64,000 nucleotides of DNA from JACQFZ01 sp045810625 (GCA_045810625.1 JBJMVQ010000011.1:3794-67793); one strand, 5' to 3'; positions 35,306 to 46,452 are shown, counted from the stretch's first letter. The notes: generated by a model not told the origin, from the letters alone. Numbers and translations: made by a program.

Positions 35306-36620
35306 CTTGCTCACCCTCCGCCGCACCCGCTTTGGCTTCATCGAGCGCTCGATGCCACGCTCGCGACACAACGGGCCAGGTCATGCGAAAGAGAAAGAAT
35401 CCGCCCACGACCAGAATCAGCGCGCCGATCCATGGCACCGCGGTTGCCGCATCGAAACCAACCCAAAAGATGCGCATGGTCGTCCCGAGCTCCGCCTGCG
35501 TGGACAAGCGGTAGCTCATTTCGATGAGCAGCACGGCACCGACGAACATGACGAGCGCCGGCGGCAGCGCAATCAAATAACTTCTCAACACCGACCACAG
35601 CGCTTTGGTCCGCACGATCGGCGCATGCATCATTACGAGACCGGCGAGGCCGCCCGGCGCAAACAAGATGATGACCATGAAGAACAGGCCGAGGTAAAGC
35701 ACCCACGCAACCGTGTAATCGCTCAGGCTGATTTGCAGCCACGTCAGCGTAATCGCGCCGAGAATCGGGCCAATGAAATGTCCGACGCCGCCGATGTAGG
35801 CCATGATGAGCACAGTACCGGAGCGGCCGGCGCTCACCGCGTCGGCGGCGACGATCTCGTAGTTGATCGCGTGCAATCCGCCGGCGAGCCCGGCGAAGAG
35901 ACCCGCGACGCAAAACGCGATGAAGCGTACGTAGCGCGGGTTGTAGCCGACGAACTCGGCGCGTTCCGGATTGTCGCGGACAGCGTTGCACATGCGTCCG
36001 ACCGGCGTGCGCGTGAAGGCGTACATGAACGCCGCCGCGACGAGCGCCCAGAAGACGATGACGTAATAGACTTGGATCTGCGGGCCCAACGTCAGGCCGA
36101 ACAGCTTCAGGCCGGCAGTACGGTTCGCGGTGACGCCTTCCTCGCCGCCGAAAAAGCTCGGCAGCATGAGCGTGGCCGAATGGACCAGCTCGCCGATGCC
36201 AAGCGTGATGAGCGCGAAGATCGTTCCCGCCTTTTTCGTCGTCAGCGACCCGAAGACGATCGCGAACAGCAATCCGCCGAGCGCGCCGGCGAGCGGCGCC
36301 AGCATCATCGGAACCGGAAGGCCGGCGTTGATCGCGCGCATGAAATGAATCGCCATGTAACCGCCGAGGCCGAAATACACCGCGTGACCGAACGACAGCA
36401 AACCGGTTTGACCGAACAGCATGTTGAAGGAGAGCGCGAAGACGGCCGCGATTCCCATCTGGCTGAGCAGCGACTGCCCGAAGCTGCCGTTCAAACCGGG
36501 CAGGTGCGGGAGAATGACGAGCACTACCGCGGCCGCAAACCAGAATTTGTATTTCGCGAGGCCCCTCGCGCGCGGCGCTGTTAAGACGCTTGGTGCTACA
36601 ACCGGCGAGGTATCGTTCAT
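35298..36620 (-). CDS. LivM-type ABC transporter permease
   Basis: 440 residues, a LivM-family inner-membrane permease with about ten hydrophobic segments and the conserved EAA-like loop in AVRDNPERAEFVGYN. It is longer than usual because of an extra C-terminal region with a further membrane pair (about 345-425) that I do not recognise. It overlaps livH and livG at both ends. It forms the channel with LivH. Confidence 0.9.
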   Translation of the reverse strand: MNDTSPVVAPSVLTAPRARGLAKYKFWFAAAVVLVILPHLPGLNGSFGQSLLSQMGIAAVFALSFNMLFGQTGLLSFGHAVYFGLGGYMAIHFMRAINAGLPVPMMLAPLAGALGGLLFAIVFGSLTTKKAGTIFALITLGIGELVHSATLMLPSFFGGEEGVTANRTAGLKLFGLTLGPQIQVYYVIVFWALVAAAFMYAFTRTPVGRMCNAVRDNPERAEFVGYNPRYVRFIAFCVAGLFAGLAGGLHAINYEIVAADAVSAGRSGTVLIMAYIGGVGHFIGPILGAITLTWLQISLSDYTVAWVLYLGLFFMVIILFAPGGLAGLVMMHAPIVRTKALWSVLRSYLIALPPALVMFVGAVLLIEMSYRLSTQAELGTTMRIFWVGFDAATAVPWIGALILVVGGFFLFRMTWPVVSRAWHRALDEAKAGAAEGEQDE

Positions 36621-37567
36621 ACGTCGCGTGTTCCGAACAGGCCGCGTGGCCTCACGATCAACATGAGAACCAGCAGCAGGTAAGGAATGATCGACGCGGC
36701 CTGGGCGATTTTTATCGAAGCGACTTCGTAGAACCCGGATTCTCTCTTAACCGTCATGTCGAACAGATGCAGCAGATCGAGCAGCGAGTAATCGAGCGCG
36801 ACCGCGAAGGTTTGAATGATGCCGATCAACATCGAAGCCACGAAGGCACCCGCGAGCGAACCGAGCCCCCCGACCACCACGACGACGAATACGATCGGCC
36901 CGAGGGCGTAAGCCATGTTCGGCTCGGTCGACAACGCAAAGCCGCCGATGACACCCGCCAGTCCGGCCAGCGCGCTGCCGAGCGCAAACACCAGCACGAA
37001 CACCGCCGGCACATTGTGCCCGAGCGCGCTCACCATCGTCGGATGCGTGAGCGCCGCCTGAATGATGAGACCGATGCGGGTGTACTTGAGCGCGAGGAAC
37101 AGGAACAAAAACATTCCGATCGACACCAGCATCATGAATCCCTTATAGGCGGGAAAGCTGCTGCCGAAGACAGTAAACAAGGAGAAGTCGAGCGGCGCCG
37201 GGACGTCGTACGGCACGGCGTTGCGGCCCCACACCATGATCACCGCCTCACCGATCAGAAATGCGAGGCCGAAGGTGAAAAGAATTTCCGCGACGTGGCC
37301 AAACTTGTGCACGTGGCGCAAACCATATCGTTCGATGGCGGCGCCGACAACACCGCAGATGAGCGGCGCGATCACAAGCGCCGGCCAAAAGCCGACCCAT
37401 CTACTGAATTGGTACGAGAAATAAGCGCCCAGCATGAAGATGAAAGCATGGGCGAAATTGAGCACGCCCATCATGCTGAAGATGAGCGTGAGGCCGCTCG
37501 TCAGCATGAAGAGCAGCAAACCGTAAACCACCCCATTCAAGAGTGAAACTGCCGTCAGCTCGAGCAT
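36617..37567 (-). CDS. LivH-type ABC transporter permease
   Basis: 316-residue LivH-family permease with about eight membrane helices. Family motifs include GVLNFAHAFIFMLGAY near the N-terminus and VVVVGGLGSLAGAFV further on. It forms the transmembrane path with LivM, four bases overlapping. A hairpin separates it from the solute-binding-protein gene upstream. Confidence 0.92.
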   Translation of the reverse strand: MLELTAVSLLNGVVYGLLLFMLTSGLTLIFSMMGVLNFAHAFIFMLGAYFSYQFSRWVGFWPALVIAPLICGVVGAAIERYGLRHVHKFGHVAEILFTFGLAFLIGEAVIMVWGRNAVPYDVPAPLDFSLFTVFGSSFPAYKGFMMLVSIGMFLFLFLALKYTRIGLIIQAALTHPTMVSALGHNVPAVFVLVFALGSALAGLAGVIGGFALSTEPNMAYALGPIVFVVVVVGGLGSLAGAFVASMLIGIIQTFAVALDYSLLDLLHLFDMTVKRESGFYEVASIKIAQAASIIPYLLLVLMLIVRPRGLFGTRDV

Positions 37568-37612
37568 GTCGTGCCGTTCCGTCAGGAAAGCGCTGCTTGC
37601 TGAATGCGCTGT

Positions 37613-37640
37613 GCTCCTTGGCGCTCGCGCGCCAAGGAGC
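37613..37640 (-). terminator. Intercistronic hairpin between binding-protein gene and livH
   Basis: Perfect 12-bp stem (GCTCCTTGGCGC and its complement) with a TCGC loop. No T-run follows on the minus strand. It probably stabilises or partly terminates the binding-protein mRNA, giving more binding protein than permease. Confidence 0.6.
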
Positions 37641-37665
37641 CATCGCTTTATTTAATGTCTAGGGT

Positions 37666-38901
37666 TCAAGCACCCGGACGCTGCATCTTACACGTGGTCG
37701 GAACGGCTGTCGCTTTCGCGTCGACCTTCGCGTCGGTCTTCCAACCGAAGTTGCTTTCTTCGACTTTGTACTTCGGGTGGTTCGTCACCGTCGACACGAT
37801 CAGCGGCTGAAGCAACTGATGGTTGTCCGCGCGCATTTCGACTTCGCCGAGCGACGTCTGCATCTTCATGCCCTCGAGCGCACGCGCAATCTTCACCGGA
37901 TCGTTCGACTGGGCCTTCTTCGCCGCGGCGGCGAACATCTCCCACATCGTCTTCGCGCGCCAGTATTGGTACTCGTTCTCGCGACCGGGGAAGCGTTTCT
38001 CGAATTCGGCGACCGCCGGATCGAGCGTCGGCGTCGCGTCCTTGTGCCACTCGGTCACCTGCTTCACCAGCCCCACGCCCGCTTCGCCGATCGCGGTGAC
38101 GGTGCCGGGTGTGCCGGCATAGAACGTGAACCACTGGACCTTGAGGCCCGCGTCTTTAGCGGCCTTGATGAGCAATATCATGTCATTGCCCCAATTGCCG
38201 GTAATGACGGAATCGGCGCCCGACGCTTTGATCTTCGCGATATACGGCGAGAAGTCCTGCACCTTCTGCAGCGGATGGAACTCGTTGCCGACGATGCGAA
38301 TGTCCGGCCGCTTTTGCGACAGCATCTTGTCCGCCGCCGACGCGACGGCCTTGCCGAACGAGTAATCCTGATTCAGCAGATAAATGCTTTTGATCTTCTT
38401 CTCTTTTGCGATCGTGTCGGTCAGCGCCGCCATTTTCATGTCGGCGTCGGCGTCGAAGCGGAAATGCCAGAAATTGCACTTCTCGTTGGTGAGCGCCGGA
38501 TCGACGGCGGCGTAGTTGAGATAGACAACTTCTTTGCCCGGATTGCGCTCGTTGTACTTCGCGACCGCTTCGGTGATCGCGTGCGCCACCGAGCTGCCGT
38601 TGCCCTGCAGGATAATGCGCGCGCCGTCATCGATCGCCTTCTTGAGCTGAATCAGCGATTCCTGCGGGTTGACCTTGTTATCGTATGCGGCGAACGAAAT
38701 CTTCTCGCCGTTCAAACCGCCGGCGGCGTTGATGTGATCGATATAGAACTGATGCGTCTTCTGCGCCCCGATGCCGGAAACGGCGGCGCCGCCCGAGAGC
38801 GGATCGATCAATGCCACCTTGAGATCAGCGAACGCCACGCCGGCGAAGAGCGCCGCGCCTGCGGCGAATCCCGCCGTCCCCACTTTGCGTATACGGCCCA
38901 T
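37666..38901 (-). CDS. Periplasmic solute-binding protein (Peripla_BP_6, Liv type)
   Basis: 411 residues. A signal peptide ends near AFA at residue 24 and is followed by the type I Leu/Ile/Val-binding fold (KVALIDPLSGG, then SYIAKIKASGAD-type segments). It captures the imported compound in the periplasm. The neighbouring CoA ligases suggest an organic acid instead of an amino acid. The start MGRIRK follows GGAGGAGAC; earlier in-frame starts lack this. Confidence 0.9.
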   Translation of the reverse strand: MGRIRKVGTAGFAAGAALFAGVAFADLKVALIDPLSGGAAVSGIGAQKTHQFYIDHINAAGGLNGEKISFAAYDNKVNPQESLIQLKKAIDDGARIILQGNGSSVAHAITEAVAKYNERNPGKEVVYLNYAAVDPALTNEKCNFWHFRFDADADMKMAALTDTIAKEKKIKSIYLLNQDYSFGKAVASAADKMLSQKRPDIRIVGNEFHPLQKVQDFSPYIAKIKASGADSVITGNWGNDMILLIKAAKDAGLKVQWFTFYAGTPGTVTAIGEAGVGLVKQVTEWHKDATPTLDPAVAEFEKRFPGRENEYQYWRAKTMWEMFAAAAKKAQSNDPVKIARALEGMKMQTSLGEVEMRADNHQLLQPLIVSTVTNHPKYKVEESNFGWKTDAKVDAKATAVPTTCKMQRPGA

Positions 38902-39083
38902 GTCTCCTCCTAAAGATGTCTGTACGGCATAACCATCGGTGAGAGAAAGCTCGACAGCCATTTTATGCAATCGGCCGCCAGCGATGAGTTCCGTCCATGG
39001 AGACCGCGCGATGTAAGCGCGATACATGCACCCCGTTTAGCACGTTCCGCGATGCAGTGCTTTATTTCACATAGAAGGCAATC

Positions 39084-39112
39084 ATGGTATTGTTGCCGCC
39101 TACTGTTGTAAA
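39084..39112 (-). promoter_or_regulatory. Possible promoter of the liv operon
   Basis: TTTACA and TACCAT on the minus strand with a 17-base spacer, about 180 bases before the binding-protein ATG. Confidence 0.4.
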
Positions 39113-39247
39113 CGGCGCCGCTCGTGCGGGGACCGGGAGGGCGGTCCGGCGGAGCCACCTCAATAAAAGAAGTAACACAACGAAACTATGTATTTCGTCG
39201 GACATGCGCTGTTCGGTGACCCCACCTCCCCCGCGATTCTTCTCTTT

Positions 39248-39276
39248 TTTACCTAAGAAGGTTCGTTAATCATAAT
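39248..39276 (+). promoter_or_regulatory. Possible promoter of the plus-strand acyl-CoA operon
   Basis: TTTACC and CATAAT, 17 bases apart, about 70 bases before the ligase ATG. Confidence 0.45.
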
Positions 39277-39344
39277 AACCGCATCCCCTGAAACCCGCCC
39301 CCGACATCGCTGGACGATCGATTAAAAAACGCGAGGACGAGACC

Positions 39345-40970
39345 ATGCATGGTTTGATGATGAAAATGCCTCTCATGATTTCGTCGTTGATTCGCCACGC
39401 CGACCGCTACCATGGCGACACCGAAATCGTCACCCGTTTGACCGAAGGCGGCATCCACCGCTACACGTATTCACAGGCACACCGGCGCTCGCGGCAGCTC
39501 GCGAACGCGTTGTTCGCTCTCGGTGTGAAGCGCTCCGATCGCATCGGCACCCTCGCCTGGAACACTTATCGGCACTTTGAAATCTACTACGCCGTCTCCG
39601 GCATCGGCGCCGTCTGCCATACGATCAATCCGCGGTTATTTCCGGAACAGATCGCCTACATCATCAATCACGCCGAGGACACCTACGTATTCATCGACCT
39701 CACCTTCGTGCCGCTGCTCGAGAAGCTGGCGCCGCAGTGCAAGGCGGTAAAGGGCTACGTCATCATGACCGACCGCGCCCATATGCCGCAGACGACGCTG
39801 CCAAGCCCGATCTGCTACGAAGAGCTGGTCAACGCGCATTCCGACGATATGGAATGGCCGGAGCTCGACGAGAACGACGCTGCGGGGCTTTGTTACACGT
39901 CGGGCACGACCGGTAACCCGAAGGGCGTCTTGTACTCGCACCGCTCGACAATCCTGCACGCATACGGCTCCGCGCTGCCCGACACGCTCGGCCTTTCCGC
40001 GAACGATGCGATTCTGCCGGTCGTACCGATGTTCCATGTCAACGCCTGGGGATTGCCCTACTCGGTCCCTCTTGTTGGCGCGAAATTCGTGCTGCCCGGT
40101 CCCGGGCTGGACGGGGCGAGCCTCTACGAGCTGTTCGAGAAGGAAAAGGTAACCTACACCGCCGGCGTACCGACGGTATGGCTCGGTCTGCTGCAATACA
40201 TGCGCGAGAAGAACGTCCGGCCTTCGACGCTCAAGAGACTCCTCGTCGGCGGCTCCGCCTGCCCGCCCGCGCTCATCCGTACTTTGGAGCAGGAATACGA
40301 CGTGCGCGTCTTGCATGCGTGGGGGATGACCGAAATGAGCCCGCTCGGCGTCGTCTGCACCTTCAAACAAAAACACGCCGACTGGTCTAAAGACCAAAAG
40401 GTGGCGTTGCAGTCGAAACAGGGACGGCCCGTCTACGGCGTGGAGCTGAAGATCGTCGATAGCGACGGCAAGGAGCTGCCGCGAGACGGTAAAGCGTTCG
40501 GGGACCTTTTGGTACGCGGTCCGTGGGTGACAAACGCCTATTACAAGTCCGAGGGCAGCAATCTGCGCGACGGTTGGTTTCCGACCGGCGACGTCGCGAC
40601 GCTCGACGCCGACGGCTACATCCAGATCACCGACCGCTCGAAGGACGTCATCAAGTCGGGCGGCGAATGGATCAGCTCGATCGATCTGGAAAACATCGCC
40701 GTCGGCCATCCGGCCGTGGCGGAAGCAGCAGTTATCGCCGTGCACCATCCGAAATGGGATGAGCGCCCGCTCTTGATCGTCGTAAAGAAACAGGGGATGA
40801 ACGTCACGCGGGACGAGATACTCAAATTTTATGAAGGCAAAGTCGCCAAGTGGTGGCTGCCGGACGACGTCGTCTTCGTTGACAGCCTGCCCCATACCGC
40901 GACCGGGAAGCTGCTCAAGACGAAGCTGCGCGAACATTTCGGCGATTACAGACTACCCACCGCGAGCTGA
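39345..40970 (+). CDS. AMP-forming acyl-CoA ligase (AlkK/DmdB-like)
   Basis: 541-residue adenylate-forming ligase with P-loop YTSGTTGNPKGV at about 184-195, WGMTEMSPLG, FPTGDVATLDADGY and the C-terminal lysine in TATGKLLKTK. The N-terminus resembles AlkK and DmdB, which activate medium-chain fatty acids and methylmercaptopropionate. It differs from the tandem pair on the other strand. GAGGACGAG precedes the ATG. First gene of the plus operon. Confidence 0.9.
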   Translation: MHGLMMKMPLMISSLIRHADRYHGDTEIVTRLTEGGIHRYTYSQAHRRSRQLANALFALGVKRSDRIGTLAWNTYRHFEIYYAVSGIGAVCHTINPRLFPEQIAYIINHAEDTYVFIDLTFVPLLEKLAPQCKAVKGYVIMTDRAHMPQTTLPSPICYEELVNAHSDDMEWPELDENDAAGLCYTSGTTGNPKGVLYSHRSTILHAYGSALPDTLGLSANDAILPVVPMFHVNAWGLPYSVPLVGAKFVLPGPGLDGASLYELFEKEKVTYTAGVPTVWLGLLQYMREKNVRPSTLKRLLVGGSACPPALIRTLEQEYDVRVLHAWGMTEMSPLGVVCTFKQKHADWSKDQKVALQSKQGRPVYGVELKIVDSDGKELPRDGKAFGDLLVRGPWVTNAYYKSEGSNLRDGWFPTGDVATLDADGYIQITDRSKDVIKSGGEWISSIDLENIAVGHPAVAEAAVIAVHHPKWDERPLLIVVKKQGMNVTRDEILKFYEGKVAKWWLPDDVVFVDSLPHTATGKLLKTKLREHFGDYRLPTAS

Positions 40971-41000
40971 TGGGCCGCTTAGACCGCTAGGAGCTTGACC

Positions 41001-42194
<1,194 letters not shown>

Positions 42195-42201
42195 GGATCG
42201 C

Positions 42202-43398
42202 ATGGACTTCAACTTCACCGAGGAACAAACGGCCCTGCAAGACACGCTGCAGCGTTTCATCTCGCGGGATTACAGCTTCGAGAAACGCCGCGAGTTTCTC
42301 CGCTCGGCCGACGGCTTCAGCCGCGACGCCTGGCGCCAATACGCCGAGTTCGGCCTGCTCGCGCTCCCCTTCCCGGAGGAGTTCGGCGGCCTCAACGGCA
42401 CCGCCGTCGATACGATGATCGTCATGGAAGCCTTCGGCACCGGTCTCGTGCTCGAACCGTATCTCGCGACCGTCGTGCTCGGCGGTACGCTGATCCGCGA
42501 TTACGGCAATGCCGCCCAGAAAGAAGCATTGCTTCCCGCTGTTGCCGCTGGCGAGTTGATGCTCGCGCTGGCGCATTACGAGTTGGGCAGCCGTTACGAG
42601 CTGAACAACGTTGCCACGACGGCGAAAGGGGACGGCAGCGGCTGGACGCTCGACGGCGCCAAGACCGTCGTGCTGTACGGCGGCGCCGCCGACAAGCTCA
42701 TCGTCTCCGCCCGCACCGCCGGTCAGGCGCGCGACGAGCACGGCATCTCGCTGTTCCTGGTCGACCGCACCGCCGCGGGCGTCACGGTACGCGCTTACGC
42801 AACGCAGGACGGGCAGCGCGCGGCCGAGATCACGCTCAAGAATGTACGCGTTCCCGCCGACGCGCTCCTGGGCGCCAAAGACAAAGCGCTTCCGGCGATC
42901 GAGCGCGCGATCGACTACGCCACCGCCGCTCTCTGCGCGGAAGCGGTCGGCGTCATGACCGCCCTCAAGGGGGCCACACTCGAATATCTCAAGACGCGCA
43001 AACAGTTCGGCGTGCCGATCGGCAAATTCCAGGCGCTGCAGCATCGTATGGCCGACATGACCATCGCGGCCGAACAGTCGCGCTCGATGATGTATCTCGC
43101 TTGTGTAAAAGCCGACTCGACCGATGCGGCCGAGCGGCGGCGCGCGGTGTCGGCGGCCAAGACCTATATCGGTCAGGCGGCGCGCTTCATCGGGCAGCAG
43201 GCGGTACAGATGCACGGCGCGATGGGCGTGACAGACGAGATGATCGTGAGCCACTGGTTCAAGCGTCTGACGATGATCAACGCGACGTTCGGCGACGTCG
43301 ATTATCATCTCGGCCGCTTCAGCGACGCGCTGCTCGCCGAGGCGCAAGCGGCACAAGCGGTCCCGCGGCCGGTGAAAGTTCAGGGAGGCGCTGGATAA
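42202..43398 (+). CDS. Acyl-CoA dehydrogenase, PimD-like small subunit
   Basis: 398 residues. The fold is that of an acyl-CoA dehydrogenase but the FAD/substrate loop is weakened: ALAHYELGSRYELNN replaces the usual TEPxxGSD. The C-terminal motif QMHGAMGVTDE is kept. That divergence is typical of the second subunit in PimCD-type or steroid-type heteromers. Likely a partner of the upstream gene, sharing active sites. AGGATCGC lies before the ATG. Confidence 0.85.
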   Translation: MDFNFTEEQTALQDTLQRFISRDYSFEKRREFLRSADGFSRDAWRQYAEFGLLALPFPEEFGGLNGTAVDTMIVMEAFGTGLVLEPYLATVVLGGTLIRDYGNAAQKEALLPAVAAGELMLALAHYELGSRYELNNVATTAKGDGSGWTLDGAKTVVLYGGAADKLIVSARTAGQARDEHGISLFLVDRTAAGVTVRAYATQDGQRAAEITLKNVRVPADALLGAKDKALPAIERAIDYATAALCAEAVGVMTALKGATLEYLKTRKQFGVPIGKFQALQHRMADMTIAAEQSRSMMYLACVKADSTDAAERRRAVSAAKTYIGQAARFIGQQAVQMHGAMGVTDEMIVSHWFKRLTMINATFGDVDYHLGRFSDALLAEAQAAQAVPRPVKVQGGAG

Positions 43399-43443
43399 AT
43401 ACCGGCACGCCGCGCGCACGCCCCCGCGCGGCGGAGGAACGCT

Positions 43444-45240
43444 GTGGCATCGAAAGTCATCAATCGCCGCGATCTGGATTTCCAGCTCTACGAGGCGCTC
43501 GACACCGAAGCGCTCACCGCGCGCGCCCGCTACAGCGAGCACGGGCGCGAAACCTTCGCCGCGGCGATCGACACCGCGTTGAAGATCGCGGAGGAGAAGT
43601 TCCTCCCGCACAACCGTAAAGCCGACGAGCACGAGCCGGAGTTCGACGGTACGCGCGTGCAGATGATCCCGGAAGTGAAGGACGCCGTTCGGGCCGTCGC
43701 CGACGCCGGCTTCCTCGCCGCCGCGCACGATTACGCGCTCGGCGGCATGCAGTTGCCCGTCACGATTTCTCAGGCGTGCATGGCGCTCTTCAACGGCGCG
43801 AATATTTCGACGTCGGCATATCCGTTCCTCACCATCGCCAACGCCAACGTCATTCACCGGTACGGCACGGCCGAACAAAAACAACGCTATTTGAAGCCGC
43901 TGCTGACCGGCCGCTGGTTCGGCACGATGGCGCTCACCGAGCCGCAGGCCGGCTCGTCGCTCGCCGACATCACGACGACCGCGACGCCGAATCCGGACGG
44001 CACGTATTCACTGCGCGGCAACAAGATCTTCATCTCGGCCGGCGATCACGAGCTGACGGAAAACATCGTGCACCTCGTGCTCGCGAAAATTCCGGGCGGG
44101 CCGGCGGGCGTCAAGGGCATCTCGCTCTTCATCGTTCCGAAGTACCGCGTCAACAACGACGGAAGCCTCGGCGCGCGCAACGACGTCACGCTCGCGGGCC
44201 TCATTCACAAGATGGGCTACCGCGGCACCACGTCGACCATGCTCTCCTTCGGTGAGAAGGGCCAATGCGTCGGGGAGATCGTCGGTGAGCCGCACCGCGG
44301 CCTCTCCTACATGTTCCATATGATGAACGAGGCGCGCATCGGCGTCGGCCTCGGCGCGGTGATGCTCGGTTACGCCGGCTACCTGCACGCGGTCGAGTAT
44401 GCGCGCGAGCGGCCGCAGGGCCGGCCGGTGGCGTCGAAAGACCCGAAGATGCCGCAGACGCCGATCATCGCCCACGCCGACGTGCGCCGCATGCTGCTCG
44501 CGGCCAAGAGCTACGTCGAAGGCGGGCTGTCGCTCTGTCTCTACGCCGCGCGGCTCGTCGATGAGAGCCGCACCGGCGAAACGCCCCAGGCGCAACAGAA
44601 CGCGGGGCGCCTGCTCGATTTGCTCACGCCGGTGGTGAAAGCGTGGCCGTCGCAATTTTGCCTTGAAGCGAACAACTTGGCGATTCAAGTCCACGGCGGT
44701 TACGGTTACACGCGCGAATATCCGGTGGAGCAGCTGTACCGCGACAACCGGCTGAACCCGATCCACGAGGGCACGAACGGCATTCAGGCGATCGACCTGC
44801 TCGGGCGCAAGCTCGTGATCGACGGCGGCGAGGCGCTGGACCTGCTCGGGCGCGAGATGGCGCGCGATATCGACGCCGCGGCGGCGCACAAAGCGCTGCA
44901 AAGCTACGCGCGCGAGCTGCAAGCCGCATGGCAGCGCACCCTTACCGTGACGCGAACGCTCGCGGCGGCGCTGCACGAAGACGTGACCGCGGGGCTCGCC
45001 AACGCAAGCGCCTACCTTGAAGCGTTCGGGCACGTCGTCGTGGCTTGGCGCTGGCTGCGCCAGGCTGTCGCTGCCGCACGGGGACTCGAGCGCAGCGCCG
45101 ACGACGCCGATTTTTACCGCGGCAAGCTCGCCGCCTGCCGTTACTTCTTCCGCTGGGAGCTTCCGAAAACGAAAGCGCAATTCGATCTGCTCGAGTCGCG
45201 CGATCGCACGACGCTCGACGCCCAGCCGGAATGGTTTTAG
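43444..45240 (+). CDS. Long acyl-CoA dehydrogenase, DmdC-like
   Basis: 598 residues, about 200 longer than ordinary acyl-CoA dehydrogenases because of family-specific N- and C-terminal domains. Motifs: LTEPQAGSSLADI, KIFISAGDHELTENIVHLVL, and catalytic glutamate E442 in HEGTNGIQ. The family includes DmdC (methylmercaptopropionyl-CoA dehydrogenase) and FadE5-like enzymes. The start is GTG with GGAGGAAC upstream. With the DmdB-like ligase, a sulfur-containing substrate is conceivable. Confidence 0.9.
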   Translation: MASKVINRRDLDFQLYEALDTEALTARARYSEHGRETFAAAIDTALKIAEEKFLPHNRKADEHEPEFDGTRVQMIPEVKDAVRAVADAGFLAAAHDYALGGMQLPVTISQACMALFNGANISTSAYPFLTIANANVIHRYGTAEQKQRYLKPLLTGRWFGTMALTEPQAGSSLADITTTATPNPDGTYSLRGNKIFISAGDHELTENIVHLVLAKIPGGPAGVKGISLFIVPKYRVNNDGSLGARNDVTLAGLIHKMGYRGTTSTMLSFGEKGQCVGEIVGEPHRGLSYMFHMMNEARIGVGLGAVMLGYAGYLHAVEYARERPQGRPVASKDPKMPQTPIIAHADVRRMLLAAKSYVEGGLSLCLYAARLVDESRTGETPQAQQNAGRLLDLLTPVVKAWPSQFCLEANNLAIQVHGGYGYTREYPVEQLYRDNRLNPIHEGTNGIQAIDLLGRKLVIDGGEALDLLGREMARDIDAAAAHKALQSYARELQAAWQRTLTVTRTLAAALHEDVTAGLANASAYLEAFGHVVVAWRWLRQAVAAARGLERSADDADFYRGKLAACRYFFRWELPKTKAQFDLLESRDRTTLDAQPEWF

Positions 45241-45268
45241 CTCCCGACGTCAACGACAATACCAACCT

Positions 45269-45718
45269 ATGACTGAAACAGCCGTGCCCGAGGGCTTCCA
45301 GCTCCTCAAGCGGGTCGCTCCGTTTCTCGAGATGGTCGGACCGATCTACGTGAAGAGCGTCGATCGCTCGCGCATCATCGCGATTCGCGTTGCGGAAAAA
45401 CATTTGAACATGCGCGGCATCGTTCACGGCGGCATGTTGATCACGCTCGCCGACAGCGCGCTCGGCATCAACCTGTCGTACCATCAGGATCCGCCGCGCC
45501 CGATGGTGACGGTGAGTCTGTCGACCGACTTCCTCGAGCCGGCCATGCTCGGCGACTGGGTGGAAGCGCACGTGCGCGTGCAGCGCACGGGCATGAATCT
45601 CGCGTTTGCGAACTGCACGCTGCAGGTGGGAACGAAAGCCATCCTGCGCTCGAGCGGCGTCTTTTTCATTTTGCCGGGGACGACGAAGTTCACGGCGCAG
45701 GAACGCTTCGACGGTTGA
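45269..45718 (+). CDS. PaaI-family hotdog thioesterase
   Basis: 149 residues, hotdog fold with MRGIVHGGMLITLADSALG, carrying the HGG turn and catalytic aspartate. It would hydrolyse small or aromatic acyl-CoA esters, rescuing CoA. It lies 28 bases after the DmdC-like gene and just before the ComB-like gene. A second, different thioesterase is in the minus operon. Confidence 0.87.
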   Translation: MTETAVPEGFQLLKRVAPFLEMVGPIYVKSVDRSRIIAIRVAEKHLNMRGIVHGGMLITLADSALGINLSYHQDPPRPMVTVSLSTDFLEPAMLGDWVEAHVRVQRTGMNLAFANCTLQVGTKAILRSSGVFFILPGTTKFTAQERFDG

Positions 45719-45729
45719 AACACGAGCGC

Positions 45730-46452
45730 ATGCCGAAAGTTCACGTATTGCTGAAGAAGGAAGAGCTCGACCGGCAGCGACTCCCGGGCAAAGTCGTCAT
45801 TGTGCTCGACATTCTGTTCGCGACGACATCGATCGTCGCCGCGCTCGCGCACGGCGCGAAGGAAGTCGTACCGCTCGTGGGCGGTGCGGCGGCGCTCGCC
45901 GAGGCGGAAAAGCGCGAGCCATCGACGTACATCCTGTCCGGCGAGCTGAACGCCGAGACGCTGCCCGGCTTCTGCCATCCGACGCCGCTCGCGCTGCTGC
46001 GCGAGAACGTCGCGAACCGCACGCTGCTCTACTGCACCACGAACGGCACCGTCGCATTGAACAAGGCGCGCCAGGCGGATCACGTCTACGCGGCTGCGCT
46101 CATCAACGGCCACGCGACGATCGAGCGCATCGTGCAAGCGCATCCGGAGGACACCGTTATCGTCGTCTGCTCCGGGTCGGCGGATAACTTCAACCTGGAA
46201 GACTTCTACGGCGCGGGACATTTCGTGTCGTTGTTGAGCCGACTCGCGCCCGAGCACTACGATCTGACCGACGCCGCGCACGCGGCGTGCCTCCTCTACG
46301 AGCACAACGACGCTGTCGAAGCGTTGAGCCGGGCGCGCATCGGCCGTTTGATGCGGTCGCGCGGTCTCGAACCGGAAATCCACTTCGCGGCGCGGCAGGA
46401 CTGTTTCGACGTCGTCCCGAAACTCGTCGACGGCGTTCTGCGCCCGATCTGA
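45730..46452 (+). CDS. 2-phosphosulfolactate phosphatase (ComB) family protein
   Basis: 240 residues resembling ComB, with VVIVLDILFATTSIVAALAH at the N-terminus and YCTTNGT and CSGSADNFNLED further on. ComB makes sulfolactate in archaeal coenzyme M synthesis. Bacterial homologues are common where coenzyme M is not known, so the substrate is uncertain. A TTG at 45715 overlapping the previous stop is another possible start. No other coenzyme M genes are in the window. Confidence 0.75.
   Translation: MPKVHVLLKKEELDRQRLPGKVVIVLDILFATTSIVAALAHGAKEVVPLVGGAAALAEAEKREPSTYILSGELNAETLPGFCHPTPLALLRENVANRTLLYCTTNGTVALNKARQADHVYAAALINGHATIERIVQAHPEDTVIVVCSGSADNFNLEDFYGAGHFVSLLSRLAPEHYDLTDAAHAACLLYEHNDAVEALSRARIGRLMRSRGLEPEIHFAARQDCFDVVPKLVDGVLRPI

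Larger units (their letters stand above)
38902..39344. other. Divergent regulatory region of the liv and acyl-CoA operons
   Basis: 443 bases without a gene, separating two divergent operons. It contains a minus-strand promoter candidate for the transporter and a plus-strand candidate for the ligase. Shared control is likely, but no operator palindrome stands out. Confidence 0.5.

Noticed and set aside
45730..46452. Coenzyme M biosynthesis cluster
   Set aside because: Only one ComB-like gene; no ComA, ComC, ComD or ComE relatives in the window.
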